From positions 9,298,501 through 9,362,500 of the forward strand of contig OX439008.1 in the NCBI GenBank assembly GCA_949316495.1: a DNA stretch of 64,000 bases, read 5' to 3'. Under the pieces are notes generated by a model that was given only the letters and a program-made list of their open reading frames with translations, was not told the DNA's origin and did not search any database. A program made the translations under genes and the position numbers. Shown here piece after piece: positions 10,987 through 23,539 of this stretch. Origin of the DNA: Amphiduros pacificus. Its lineage: Eukaryota > Annelida > Polychaeta > Phyllodocida > Hesionidae. Each line of letters starts with the position of its first letter. Position 1 is the first letter of the stretch.

Positions 10987-13436
10987 AAGAAATAAAGCTT
11001 TGTATCAACTATACTCACTCGCCCATTCCACACGAAATATGAAAGCAAATAACAATGATTCTATACACGGTCTGCATTTTCTATTTCTTATCTTAAAATC
11101 TCATTTAATTGAAATACTAGATCTCTTACTTCTCTCAACAATTCATATTTGTATATTACCACTTTATCAATATTTTATTCTGGTGATAAAGGCATAATTT
11201 CCCATTCATCCGTTATGATCCAACATAGGATAATTTTTTTCTTTTATACAAACAAAACATCTGATTTTTGTATGAGGAATCGGACAGTGGATAAAGACCC
11301 TTGATAATTTTGAAAGTAATATGCCTGAAGTGGTCATTATCATATTAATAACACACACCAAATAACACAGAGTTATAAATTACTGTTAAATAAATGGTGA
11401 ACATAACATATCTTTATACATAAGGGAATCCTTCTAACTTAGATAGGGCTATCTCGGGCTTAATGGAGAATTAGACGCTTTTTGTACTGGCAAGAAATGT
11501 TGTAATACAGAGTACATCATTCAAACCTAAAAATAAAGTGGTCTGCTTGATTGTGGGAAAGTCAGATTACTCATGCCCGAGACGTTATTTTCCATGAGAG
11601 AATATACCTGATTTTGAAGAGCATGGGAGGTTGGAGCAGCAAATGCTTTCACACGTATCGTATCAGCGTCAAATCATTTGTGATAGCTGTGGACAAGCTG
11701 TGGAAGTATTGAAAACATGGCTTAAGGGAAATTCACAGGGACCAACTAATATTGAATCGAGTTCAGGGCATGACTTGCCAATGCGTCTCTTACTTATTTA
11801 CTTATACAGGAAACATCCTGCCCTCCCCTATATGAAATCCCTATATATGCAGTACCTATGAAGAAGTGGTCTTGTTATTTTGAATATAGCATCCTGATAT
11901 ATCGATCATAAAGGAACGTTATTGTGCTATTCTGGTGTACCCAATGTGCACTGTAAATGCCTGAAGCGGATGCACCCAGCATCAGAATCTCAGTTCCAAA
12001 AGCTTTGAAACTCTGCCTACATATTCATTGTCTCCAAACAGATCTATTTGATTTAATATTCTGCACTATGAAAATCAGGGAATTTTCATCAATCTTGTAA
12101 ATCAAATTAGTTTTACACTGAAATTGAATTATTAGTGTTATATTTGGCGCCGACTCACTTCCTTGTTTTAGGAAATTGAGTAAATTTTGATTTAAATGTG
12201 AAATAATGTGTACTTGTTAAAACAAATGAAAGTGAGAGTGAAGAATTACACCTTATCAGCCCTGCAATTTGATTGGACATATTCAATTACTTTCAAATGG
12301 GTCATAATCGACTACGATTAAGATTTCTATGTTGCAATTTGCTTGGCAGAAACGAGAATTGTTCTGACAGACCCTCCCGTGGAACCATTTTCCCATTTTG
12401 ATTTATTTGACCTGGAAGAAGTGACGCGGCCATAACAATACAATGCTGGGAGTAATTCTACAGATTGCTGGTCTTATTTATCATCAATGTAATTGGGATT
12501 AAATGGACATAACATAATTTTATACAACTTCCATGACATGGCAGTTTATACACCAGAGACTATCCATGAGTCACGTTATCTGATCTGTTTATGTATCATT
12601 ATATCTAATAGTTGCTTCATGTTTGCGAAGTGTTCCCACGTCACTTTCATATCCCGTCCCAAGTATTTCATTTGACCTCAGTGAATCTCGGTAAATAACG
12701 TTTCTGGATAGATATATCATTATGCACTTCAGTTATATAAGTGCTACTCAACTTTAAGTCTGAAAGATTGCACTTAGGTGGTATTGTGTGCTGATATCAA
12801 AGTCATTATAATGCTGAACAAACCTCCTCCTGAAATGAAACCCAATGGAACAATGTCAACATATATATCTAATGAGAAACGAATATGTGATATTCTCGCA
12901 AATAACTCACGAGCCTTTGTTGTTGTTTCTATATCACTGTGGGTTTTAGTATGTTACATAGACAATTATTCACGATAGCTTTGCGTGATATTGTGATTCA
13001 TCTGACTTTTTTCCGAGAACATTGGGAAGCATATGTGCATATGTATAAGTGTTGATCTTTGTGATATTGTAATAGCAATAAGCATACAATGTTACACAGA
13101 CCTCAACACAGATGGTACATATTATAACGGTCCATAACAACATTCCCTGCGCCATTTTCCTCGTCAAATAAGGAATTTTATGGCCATTGGCAAAGGATAT
13201 AGGTGTGATATTAGTCCTACAGTACTGTGACTGTAACTTTAGCTTGTACGTTTTAAATTGAAGTAGGAAATTCGAACTACAGAGGTCAATACACACTCAG
13301 ATCTGAATGTCTTAAGTATCACATGATCATAGAGGTCAGTAAATCCATATGAAATGTATGTTTAACTTTAAGCTTTCATCACAGAAGTCAGTATACATTA
13401 AGACCTGAATGTATAATCGTAGGCGACAAATCCAGA
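10987..13436. other. Non-coding, no gene seen
   Basis: About 2.4 kb of AT-rich DNA. Short frames at 11,000-11,197, 11,631-11,861, 12,493-12,675, 12,778-12,978 (plus) and 12,970-13,296 (minus) have no recognisable domains, shared codon style or splice-site context. I see no repeat family here. Confidence 0.45.
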
Positions 13437-13560
13437 TGAGTGATGGCTTATTGGTAAGGTGTCTGCCTCCATGGTCGCTGTATGAGTTCCGTTCCCAGAG
13501 CCTGCATGATGAGAGTCTGATAATAAGTCGCTTTTTATTAAAACGAGGCCAGCAAATTAA
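13437..13560 (+). repeat. tRNA-like SINE head
   Basis: A box A-like TGGCTTATTGGTAAGG (from 13,444) and a weak box B-like GAGTTCCGTTCCC (from 13,485) lie about 42 bp apart, close to real tRNA spacing. The segment between, with GTCTGCCTCCATGG, resembles the anticodon region of tRNA-derived SINEs. A poor box B and weak stems suggest an old copy. The 3' limit is uncertain. Confidence 0.45.
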
Positions 13561-14033
13561 ACATCAAAAGCCGTGCTTTGAATTATCATGCCTATGCAAT
13601 AATTCACATGGTCATGATGAGAATGAGTAGTTAAGCTATGAAATAAAAGTGCATTGAACCAAGGTGGCAAGCTTTTACCACAAAGAGGAGATTATGCTGA
13701 AAAGGTCGTCAATACTAAACCACTTCATAGAATTCCAACCGGAAATATAATAAATTTGATACTACATAACACGTGATCATAATTGTATACTGGATCACAT
13801 GATATGTCAGGTTGTGAGGAGTTCAGCGTAAACATGAGATGTATATAGGGCGAGGAGAAGGGATCATGTGATCAGGAAGGAGCTCCGTGGATAGCGGAAC
13901 AGCACATAGATATGAGCAGATATGAGCGGAGAGTGCATGCAATGTGTGCCATTGTTAGATATGATTACATCTCAGAATGTGATGAGATGTGAGGAAGCTG
14001 GGCGAACCCTGCTTCCTTCGTCCTTCTATGTGT
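13561..14033. other. Non-coding, no gene seen
   Basis: No gene recognised. Short repeated words (for example ATCATGTGATCA-like stretches near 13,770-13,870) are noted, but no regular array forms. Confidence 0.4.
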
Positions 14034-14512
14034 CTCCCTGTTTGTTTCTCCCTGTTTGTTTCTCCCTGTTTCCCCATCTATGTTTGTTTCTCTCTGTTTG
14101 TTTATCCCTGTTTGTTTCCCCCTGTTTGCTTCTCCCTGTTTGTTTCATCCCTGTTTGTTTATCCCTGTTTGTTTCTACCTGTATGTTTCTCCCTGTTTGT
14201 TTCTCCCTGTTTGTGTCCCCCTGTTTGTTTCTCCTTGTTTGTTTCATCCCTGTTTGCTTATCCCTGTTTGTTTCTACCTGTTTGTTTATACCTGTTTGTC
14301 TCATCCCTGTTTGTTTATCCCTGTTTGTTTATCCCTGCTTATTTATCCCTGTTTGTTTATCCCTGTTTGTTTATCTATGTTTGTTTCCCCCTGTTTGTTT
14401 TTCCCTGTTTGTTTCCCCCTGTTTGTTTCCCCCTGTTTGTTTATCCCTGTTTGTTTATCTATGTTTGTTTCTCTCTGTTTATCCCTGTTTGTTTCCCCCT
14501 GTTTGTTTTTCA
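14034..14512. repeat. 14-bp pyrimidine-rich minisatellite, about 34 copies
   Basis: Tandem units of CCCTGTTTGTTTCT alternate with CCCTGTTTGTTTAT and an occasional 15-bp form with an extra CA. The plus strand is strongly pyrimidine-biased. Because 14 is not a multiple of three, the unit cycles through all frames every 42 bp. Three overlapping plus-strand frames therefore encode the same Cys/Leu/Phe/Val peptide (for example SLFVSPCLFLPVC). That is a signature of repeat read-through, not a membrane protein. Confidence 0.95.
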
Positions 14513-14962
14513 AGACAATGTTCGCTCTGGGTTTGACAATCAGATGTAGATCTGAGTATCAATGAACCCATCTCTCCCCTCCCCACCTCAAAAAAATAAA
14601 ATATAGCATGAACAAATTAAACAAATATCTGGAATTATTTTCTTCCAAGAATGATTTCTGAAATACATCAACTAAGCTTTGGTACACTTGATGACGATTG
14701 TTTTTATGTGATGAATCGCACTGTTTCTTTGACATTTAACCTTATTGCGTACACAGACATGGATGTTAGAAGAAATGATGAAATAGCATGTTCAACAGAT
14801 TCAATCTTTTTTCAGATGGCTCCCATAAAAACACAATAAACCGTTGATTCGAGAATATATGCAACTGTGTTGAATTTGTGCGACTTCATAAAAGAAAAAT
14901 GTGCGTGTGAGTGAAAAATATGCGTGTAGGAAGAATTTGGTGCGTGAAGAAGGATAGAAGGT
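14513..14962. other. Non-coding, no gene seen
   Basis: AT-rich sequence between two minisatellites with no recognisable feature. Confidence 0.45.
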
Positions 14963-15215
14963 ATCACTATGATACCATTAACTATCACTATGATACCATT
15001 AACTATCACTATGATACCATTAACTATCACTATGATACCATTAACTATCACAATGATACCATTAACTATCACTATGATACCATTAACTATCACTATGAAT
15101 CCATTAACTATCACACAATGATACCATTGACTATCCCTATGATACCATTAACTATCACACAATGATACCAACAACTATCACGATGATACCAACAACTATC
15201 ACGATGATACCATTA
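14963..15215. repeat. 21-bp minisatellite, about 12 copies
   Basis: Tandem units of TATCACTATGATACCATTAA plus C. They are regular on the left half and more degenerate on the right, where units gain two bases (CACACAATGATACC). The unit is a multiple of three, so repeating frames occur on both strands; neither is a gene. Confidence 0.95.
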
Positions 15216-16929
15216 AAACCTAAATCACAAAGCTACGCCTGGCACAGACTCTCTTATGTAATTATAATCTATTATCATACATTTTGAAAGAGTTCCTTCT
15301 CATTTATATGATGATCACCCCTTTCGTATTTTTTTAAAGAACACCTACTGATTATTTGACTACCACTTGTCTTAGGCACTTGTGGCTAATACTAGATCAA
15401 AAGTTGCTTTTCATCTAAATGTAATAATTGTTCTTTTACTTTTATTTAAAATGTAAGAGTTCTTAGACCAATCAATTGGACAGGTGGACGTCAAATACTC
15501 AGCTAACAAATTTGAATTTGACATGTCATTTACGCGTAAAACAAGGTTTATCCCTGTTCCCTTAGAAAATAAGTTTTGTGGATCTTCCAGTTTGTTTTTA
15601 GAAGAAAATCTATGCCAGAGATGATATTACATCCTGCAAGATTTATATCTGGGTGTGCTGTAATTAAAAATAGTGAGATGCATGCCATACAAATTGGTAT
15701 GATATAATTTAAAAATGGCTTCAAATAGATATAAAATATTGCTTTCAAGGAAGTTTTAAGCTAGCAACTAATCTTGTCATTTTTTATTTTGTATGTAGAA
15801 GCGCATTAAGTAATTTATCTTGAATGAATACTTGAGATATTCTTTTTTACTCCCCTCATGAGACAGGTAATCTGCAACTATCGTTACAATTATCATGGAT
15901 TCGTACCTGATTTATTTGCCTTTGATTGTTAAAGAATATTTTTCTATTTTTTCTGAGGTCAATAATGGCTGTTTATGAGTCAATGTCCTGTTTGTGTATG
16001 GTGATGTCGGGTGGTAAAATCTCGACAAAGGCAATGGCAGGTTTCGATTGCTTAATGTGCTTGCTTGTTGAGTTTGTTGTAAGTGTGCATTAACAATCTT
16101 TTAAGCAATATTAATGTTACGTCAGCACAAGAGATTGTTGAAAGGTGATTTGAAGATTTACCACAAAGACAGGATCTTTGATAGCCAGTCATGTAGCTTA
16201 TTATTATTATCATTATTATTAACATAAGCCAGGAAGTTGGGAATTAGTAATGCTTGTGAATAATACCAAACATGGGAACATGTTAGATGCCCATGGTGAT
16301 ATGCATGAAATCGGAAATTCCGGTTTGGATTTCCGAGACTAAGATGCCGCGCATATTGCAATATGCTGTGCCATCTTGTAAAGGTTACATGAAATAAGAT
16401 ATACAAATATCAAGTCCCAAGTGTAAATTATAAATGAAACAGCTTACGCTTCCATTCAGATATCGGATAGACATTTAGAATAGTTGCACATTTGAGACAA
16501 AGTTCAGAAAACCTTGACAGTGATCAATACTTCCTTTAAGAATGGGTTCTACAATGTTTCAGTTTCTTTTGGAAAGAGTCACACTCTTTCATTCCTCTAA
16601 ATAAAAGTACTAGTTCAACTTTGACTCAAGTGCTTATCTGTAATGAGATCAGATGTGCTATTTTTTTAATATAAAGAAATATGAAATGCCACCAGCCTCT
16701 GAGTGTTCAGGTTGCCGAGAGCAGGTACCATGCCAGGGATGGGGGCGTGTTCGTGTCAGGCGAGGGGAGAGGGTTACTAAGGGCTAGAAATGGAGGCCTT
16801 AAACACGCCAAAGGAGCATCTCACAAAGGAACAATAACAATGTATTAAATTAGAAGGTTTGAATAATTGGTACAATCAGAGTATCATAGCTCTGTTTGGT
16901 TACAAGTAAAATAGGAATAACTTGTATGT
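15216..16929. other. Non-coding, no gene seen
   Basis: AT-rich sequence. A short ATT/CATT trinucleotide run lies near 16,198-16,221. No gene or mobile element recognised. Confidence 0.45.
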
Positions 16930-17090
16930 ATACCGAGGTCAATGTGGGGCTAACAAGGTGCTATGATGTCAATGCAGTATCACCTTATGATAAAGCGAAG
17001 TCAATGCAGCGTCACTATATAATAGAGTGTAGTCAGTACAGTGTCACTATATAATAGAGTGTAGTCAGTACAGTGTCACTATATGGTTTA
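16930..17090. repeat. 32-bp minisatellite, about 2 clear plus 2-3 degenerate copies
   Basis: Units containing GTCACTATATAATAGAGTGT begin at 17,009 and 17,041, with a partial third at 17,073, all spaced 32 bp. Earlier words (GAGGTCAATG, GATGTCAATGCAGTATCAC) look like diverged copies of the same unit. Confidence 0.75.
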
Positions 17091-17429
17091 TGAGGCAAAT
17101 GAAGATATCAGCTTGTGCTGTTATGAGGTCATAAGATCGTGCCCGAATAACATTATTTCTAATAACTGCAAAACAATATGGCTATATATGTTAGTATGAG
17201 GCTCTAATAAAAAAAAAAGTCTGTGCCACGTTGCCACAACTACACTTCTGCTCATACGGTGCAAGAATCCTTAAGTATTTATCTCTCTACTAATAAGGAT
17301 GTTGTTTTCAATGTCTCTTGAATATATCCAAAGTTAATGCAGCTCCAACCTGTAATTGACTTAGCTCATATTTGCCATAACCCAGGCGCTGACTAATTAT
17401 GATGACATCCTGCGATATTGGTATCAGGA
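17091..17429. other. Non-coding, no gene seen
   Basis: AT-rich sequence with no recognisable feature. Confidence 0.45.
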
Positions 17430-18150
17430 CAACCTTAATCCATCTGGGATGTGACCTGGATGTCTGAGAGTGTCATATCTGTTGATCCCCGGAGGTGTGT
17501 AACCCTCTCCCGCCCACTTCCAGCCTCCCATCTCTCACGTGTCACAACCTAGCCACACCTTTTGTTGGTTTGATGGCTTGCTTCTGTACCTTGACTTACA
17601 AAATGGACAAATCACAGCCCTTGACTGCGGGGGGAGGGTGAAGGCAGGAAACCACGTGCCTTCACGTCTCATATCGAGATCTCAGTCGGGCTAGTCGAGA
17701 GCATCCTCAATTGCCTAATCTGAGGCGGCCATGAGATCGATTACCATTGGTGGGAGACTGCTTACCGCTATTAGCCGCGACTCTGGTGTCACTGTGCCGG
17801 CCTAATAGGGACCGACGCTTTCAGACCCTCGCCCAAATTGGCGGCCGCAACCCGTCCAGCCCGGGGATACAACTTCAATCCGGACTAGGAAGACCCCATC
17901 TTGGTCACAATCCACTGGAGACAGGCAAAAACATCATTGGTCAATGCTGGACACAGCGCTAATAATAGCCCGCAAAGCTCCCCCATCTAACTGTACTTAT
18001 TACACGCAGAGCCCGACAAGCCCAATCCAAACCAATCTAATGGACTTATATTATATTTAAATCCATTCACACGAGATGGCGCTATTTTGGTGGTTCCTAT
18101 CATGAAGTTAATGGCGGTCAGTAAAATGATAGCATCGCCTCCCTGCCTTG
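17430..18150. promoter_or_regulatory. GC-richer island, candidate regulatory DNA
   Basis: A GC-richer block with CACGTG E-boxes at 17,536-17,541 and 17,653-17,658, CCAAT-type sequences (CCATTGG near 17,743; ATTGGTCAAT near 17,936) and several TAAT/TTAATG words. A sequence ACGAGATGGCGCT at 18,071-18,083 is close to the CTCF core motif. The 71-codon plus frame at 17,747-17,962 is not recognisable. Regulatory function is inferred from motif density only. Confidence 0.28.
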
Positions 18151-19290
18151 ATGGTCAATAGGGGGGAAAAATTACAATATATGGTCATCTTGCCACACAC
18201 CACAACTTTAGAAATAGGCTGTCTGCAAGACACACCCTATTCACATGGGACTCAAAGTTAAACACATATTCTTGATATGTATATGAGAAAAGTTGCTTGA
18301 AACTTTCCTCAGCCCGTCGAACAATTAACTTTGTAAATATGTACATCTTGTCTCCGTCACTAAGAAAACAGAACTTTCTCAAGCAGAAATAAAGAAAATG
18401 TCAGACTCGCTGACTTGAAATGATTTTGTACATTTTCCGTTTACATTATACAGTCTTACTATTAGCTTCATGTATAAATGTAGCCCTCTTAAATCAAGTC
18501 GGGTGGCATTACTATTCACGAGAAATAAGTCAGAGCACATTCCATAGGCAACATAAAAAAGACATCAACATAATAATGATTGGTAGTCTAACATTTCCCA
18601 GAATGCCCGGCTGATTCTGTATCCGGTGGTCGACGTTTCTGGCCTCACTGACAGAAAACTTGGAAGCTGGTGTCTGAACAGTTACTCTGGGCAAACACAC
18701 AAGACAAGTGACAATGTTAGGCCTTATTTGCCCTGGGAGGGAGATCAAATATTGTGGCAGGGCGTCCACCACCGACTCTAGGCTTATTACAACAGTATAA
18801 AGACGGATCTGCGTCTGGCTGCGTGTACCTGCATTCTCCCACTCCGATTCCAACATCACTTTACAAATAATTCCTTCCCCATCTCACAACGTGTCCTTCA
18901 GACTATTGCTAATGTACTGACTGACAATTGGTAAGGTTAACACAGAGGTTGGGCGTCGGATTCTATTCAGTAAACCTGATTTGGCATTTTTTGCAATAGC
19001 CAGATCGTCCTTTGTCAATATTAGACTAAATAATGAAAGAAAGATAATATAGCTTTATGATGAGCAAAATCGGATCTTATATCGGATCTTATATCGAGAC
19101 AATGTAATAGCAAAACAATAACAAGAAACTCAACTCGTAATGTAAAATCATTTATAAACGAAAATGCAATGCTTCTATAGAAATCACCAGGAAAATAATC
19201 AGGATTATTTTATAAAAATATCATCAACTTCTTTCTCATCTCACTGAGAATATATATTCATACATTGCTTCAGAATAAAAATTGTCTAAA
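18151..19290. other. Non-coding, no gene seen
   Basis: Mixed composition, GC-richer at about 18,600-18,860, with overlapping short frames on both strands near 18,420-18,860 that have no recognisable domain. A 13-bp direct duplication (ATCGGATCTTATA) occurs near 19,070-19,095. Confidence 0.4.
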
Positions 19291-19625
19291 CATTGGTTTA
19301 GGTGGCAGCACTTTGAGGAAAAATGCAGTAAAGGTGGCAGCACTTTGCAGTGAGATATAAAGCATTCCTAGGTGGCAGCACTTTACGGGGATGGTGCCAG
19401 ATATTGTGGGGATGATATAATTCATTCCTAGGTGAGAGCTCTTAGTGGTGATATTCATCCCTTGGTAACAGGATTTTTGGGAATGATGTGATACATTTAC
19501 TAGATGGCAGCACTTTGCAGAGAGATATGATACATTCCTAGGTGGCAGCAGTTGGCGGTGATATATGATTCATCCCTTGGCAACAGGATTTTGTGGGGAT
19601 GATCTAATGCATCCCTAGGTGCCAA
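19291..19625 (+). repeat. Degenerate tandem repeat carrying five CTCF-like motifs
   Basis: The words GGTGGCAGCACTTT, GATATGATACATTCCTAG, CATCCCTTGG(T/C)AACAGGATTT and TGGGGATGAT recur with irregular spacing, so this is an old, shuffled tandem array. The GGTGGCAGCA element occurs at 19,299-19,311, 19,331-19,343, 19,369-19,381, 19,499-19,513 (ACTAGATGGCAGCAC) and 19,539-19,551, all in the same orientation. By eye these match 9-12 of 14 positions of the bilaterian CTCF consensus CCASYAGRKGGCRS. More degenerate relatives lie near 19,391, 19,431 and 19,616. Binding is inferred, not shown. Confidence 0.6.
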
Positions 19626-19969
19626 GAATGGGTGAAAACAACAACTCCAAAGATGACTGTCATCCACTTCCTCAAATGGTTCAAAATAACTGGCTCAAAA
19701 CTCAATGTCATTTACTGCATGCTGATAAGTCTACTTCTCTTGTGCAAGCTTTAAATTGAATATGCAATTTTTATTTTCTTTCTGAATCTGATTAATCTGA
19801 TTAAGAACGTGGTTTATGTGTTATTGCCTTGCAAAGTACAAGTGGCACAGGTTGATTGGCCAGCTGCGCTCGGTTCCGTCTCTGGCCAGTCTTATTCACC
19901 ATATTAATGTTGCTCTATGTTAGCCCAAGCAGATCGCCAGGGTTAAAAAAGCATTGTTACCCATAAAAC
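19626..19969. other. Non-coding, no gene seen
   Basis: No recognisable feature. Confidence 0.45.
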
Positions 19970-20320
19970 GGTTGTGTCTTGTATTACAATATTGGCCTCA
20001 GTAGGAGACCCAGCGGGACTCCTCATCCCACCCAGCGTCCCATTCCAACACAAAACCCTATCACATTATTTGAGATTTGGACACTTTATCCTGCACCCTG
20101 TCCAGAGGGGGTTTTCACCATCATGTTGGCGCGCTATTAGTGTACCCATAGTTTTGCTCAGGGGGTGTTTGAGGATCTGAACAAGCCCCCACCCCCTGTA
20201 ACCAAGCGTTGTTGCTATATTACCCCCGGCGGGAAGCAGATCCATATCTGTATATCCGCATACAGACCCAGCCTGCCGGGGCCAATCTCTGGCCACGTAG
20301 GGCTGTAATGTTTACCATCT
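19970..20320. promoter_or_regulatory. GC-richer island with a strong nested hairpin
   Basis: A GC-richer block with short unrecognised frames on both strands. At 20,224-20,281 the sequence can fold into a nested hairpin. The outer stem pairs CCCCGGCGGG with CCTGCCGGGG (ten pairs including one G-T). The inner stem pairs TCTGTAT with ATACAGA around a 6-nt loop. Whether it is transcribed or is a regulatory element cannot be told from sequence. Confidence 0.25.
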
Positions 20321-21469
20321 AGACTCACCATCTCCCCACAATGCCTCATCTCACAATATCATACAAACTTCATCAACTATCGTCTCATTTCACTCAGATA
20401 TATAAAAGAGAAATTGCTAAACAGGTTAAACGGAACAGGTAAAGCAAGGGTAAGTGTTAATGGTTCTATCGCAGCAGAGCACGGGTATTGAGTTTTGGAG
20501 CGTGGTAATGTATCCCAATGGTACACAAGGGGACAGAGTTTATGGCACAGTAAGGTTATAACAAGCACAAGCATTCCTCACCCCTGTTCTGCCTTCATCT
20601 GTCTGCCTTGTATCCAATCCACACAGCACCTTGTATTTTTTTTGTCAAGTCCCCATGCCACAGACAGATTGCAAAACAAAATTAGAAAGAAACATTGAAA
20701 GGTCCTCAACATATCAATCTCTGGTTGCTACATATGTTGTACTGATCATGTGCATAGGTGATTGCTTGGCAGGCAAATCTCAAGCAAATTATAGCTTATT
20801 ATTGCACAACGGTTTACCCCTTTGAAGAAGGTAATATCGTAAAGCGATAACACTTCATTAATGGTCAGGATTTCATAACGATTGATGGGTAACTTACGGA
20901 CGATATTTTTGTTTTAAAATTGATACCAATAAACATGTTTGGTTGTATATGCTAAAAAAATCTAAATACACGATATCATTTAATTGAATAATATATCAAT
21001 ATATGTATATCACCACAGAAGTGTTTCAGACAGATAATGTCCGATTTCTTCAGGAAGGAGATCTGACCTGACATAACTCACTGAAATTATGCAAAGATTT
21101 ATGCAAGCTTTTTGTCTAGATGTGATTTTTGAAATATTTTCTAATGTTCATTGTAATTAAAACAGGTTATAGACTCACACGTTAAAACAATCTGCTGATT
21201 CTGTGTGTCTGTGATAAGGAGCGCAGACAAAAAATAATCACTGTGTGATTTTCACATCATACCACAATCACAGGAGGTCACACCTTGGTACAAACAGGCG
21301 TCCGACTATAACACCATGATATGAAAACATTTCACATCATTCCAGAAAGAAATCAGCAAGGTTAGGATATAAGGCAAGTGGAAATGATGAAACATTGTGC
21401 AGCCCCATCATATATATACAAAGAAAATAGGGCATTTGACATGTAATTGTGAGCGCTGTGATGGACGTT
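20321..21469. other. Non-coding, no gene seen
   Basis: AT-rich sequence with short frames only. No repeat, RNA or gene recognised. Confidence 0.45.
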
Positions 21470-22050
21470 CCAATATAGCAATTACAATTTTGTGTTTTCC
21501 ACAGAATGCCCGGATCTATTGAAAATGGCGGGAGCAGGAATGCGGGCATATCAAAAACTGGCTGTCTGCTTGGACCTTTTCCGACTTGCTCGGTGGAAGT
21601 ATTCAACAAACTCGTCTTCTGTCACTAATATTTCCATCTCACTCTATCAAAATGAAATACACAAAACATGATTGATCAGAAAGGGTTCACGAGGGAAAAA
21701 CCCCGTGCACAGCACAGCTCACCAAAATCGAAAGCCACTTAAGGGTCAGAGACAGAAAAACTACAAGAAAATAGGGTATTTGTTACGGCAATATCTTGTC
21801 CGAGGGCTCTTATTTGTCTCCATCAGAAACAATTATTTCATCCGTGGGCAGGAATTGTGTTGTCTGTCATATGGTCGTGGTTCATCACAGGGTAGGGCAG
21901 GAGAGATGTGGCTGAAATAGACAATTACTGCGCCATCTGTGTCCCCCGCTGTACCGGCCTAATTGACTACCAGACAATGCCTGCCTGAGTGGCACGGACA
22001 CTATTCTTCTCACACCGTCCTATGATTCCTGCTCACACAACACCCATTAT
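21470..22050. promoter_or_regulatory. GC-richer island with proneural-type E-box
   Basis: GC-richer than its flanks, with no recognised coding frame (an 82-codon plus frame at 21,672-21,920 lacks any domain). It holds GCGCCATCTGTGTCCCC near 21,932, which contains the bHLH E-box CATCTG. A closely similar sequence recurs near 24,523. Candidate regulatory DNA only. Confidence 0.22.
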
Positions 22051-22250
22051 ACCTGACATATGTATAAGCTATACCAATATTAAAGCCCCATTGTATTGAC
22101 AAAAAAATTATTCCATTATTTCAATTTTTGCTGAACCATATTTTCTTTGAATTCATTTATTGTACTGCATATGATTAATCAGTTGGAGTTTTCATTCAAT
22201 AACAATTTCTGCTCAAATCATTTTAATGTTATACTGTGCCTTTTTATTCT

Positions 22251-22320
22251 AGCATTCGTGAAATTTATTTTTTTTAATGATACAGAGCATTCGTGAAATT
22301 TATTTTTTTTAATGATACAG
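22251..22320. repeat. Exact 35-bp tandem duplication
   Basis: Two adjacent identical 35-bp units, each starting AGCATTCGTGAAATTTATTT (22,251-22,285 and 22,286-22,320). No mismatch is visible, so the duplication is recent. Confidence 0.95.
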
Positions 22321-22609
22321 AGTGGAGACATATTCTATACACAAGAACATAATTCGGACAAAAGAAACTGAACTATATTATGAAAATGGTGTGATTACCT
22401 CAGGCTGTCAAGGCTGTCAAGGCTGTACATCTCACAACTCTCGTGTACGCATGTCTCATTATGTATGCATATCTAATATCCTGTTTAGAAATACAAGTGT
22501 CGTATATTCTATTTTTCAACGCCAGGGGAGCTTTCTCAGATATACGGCCTTGTCTGAACACTGTTTGCTCATCTTAAAAAGCCATTTCTTTACTTGAACA
22601 CAAAGGAAG

Positions 22610-23110
22610 CCTTTCATCATCAACTCTTCCTGAATCCATGATGTAATTTTCCCGCAGCTCCCGCCATAAATGCCATTCATGAAAAGTCAATGAGATTGAA
22701 ATCGTGCGAGTTTTCCATTCTCAGCTCCGTGATAAAAGCCACGGGTCTTCGCCGGGGTAATTATTTTGGGATGAATCCTACCTACCAGTATTTAGATAAA
22801 TGAGCCATGATTCTCTTTGGCATGGATAACAAGGACTCCGCTGTTGGAGTGTGAGACCAGTGGCTGCAGGAAGACAGTGACAGGTCTGTCCTAGCAGTGG
22901 GGAGATATACACGGCCTATGCAACATCCAACATTCATTTTTTCATCAATTTCTGCTTATTGACTGAGTCTGTGATTTGGTTTATATCTGAAACACGTCAC
23001 ACGGATAGGCACTGAGTTCACATTTTGTGTCCTCGTCATTACATTGCCGAGCTGATTCCCCCATGCTAACTTTGTCACCCAGTTCTGGCTCAGTTCTGCT
23101 CAACATTACC
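22610..23110. promoter_or_regulatory. Candidate regulatory island
   Basis: A block with many homeodomain- and Sox-like words (GCCATAAA, GGTAATTATTTTGG, ATAACAAGGA) and no open frame of note. Such motif-dense, frame-poor blocks often are conserved non-coding elements, but conservation cannot be seen from one genome. Confidence 0.22.
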
Positions 23111-23539
23111 AACATCTCTTTCTATAAATAAAACCATACCATGAAATATGTTTTTCTACTGTCTCCATTTTACCCCTCGCCTTCAATCTTAATACAATCT
23201 ACGCTAAATAAGAACTCAAATCATCGAAATATGTGTAGACCATGATAGGATTATGGTGACAGTGATTTTTTTGATCAGCACTGTGTCTTTGTTGATGGGT
23301 TTTATGCCGTCAGTGATATGTAGAGCATACAGGAGAAGTAAATCTCATCATTAGGATAAGGAACATTGAGGTGTGCTCACAGCATCTACTCAGACTGGGT
23401 CCGGGACAGGAATTAACCGCAGGCATAGCAGTTGTCTGGGTCTGATGAGAAATGAGTCCTGTAAAACCGTCACCATCATCTACAATTGGAAGTCTCATAT
23501 CTGAATGTTCTATATGAAATATGCGCCATTACTGTAAAC
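23111..23539. other. Non-coding, no gene seen
   Basis: No recognisable gene. A 62-codon minus-strand frame at 23,310-23,498 is unremarkable. Confidence 0.45.

Noticed and set aside
13922-14565. Three overlapping plus-strand frames of Cys/Leu/Phe/Val repeats resembling a membrane protein
   Set aside because: A 14-bp repeat cycles through all three frames every 42 bp, which explains why each frame encodes the same hydrophobic peptide.
20066-20296. A 76-codon minus-strand gene
   Set aside because: No domain or splice context; the frame overlaps an opposite-strand frame and a hairpin and is of chance length.
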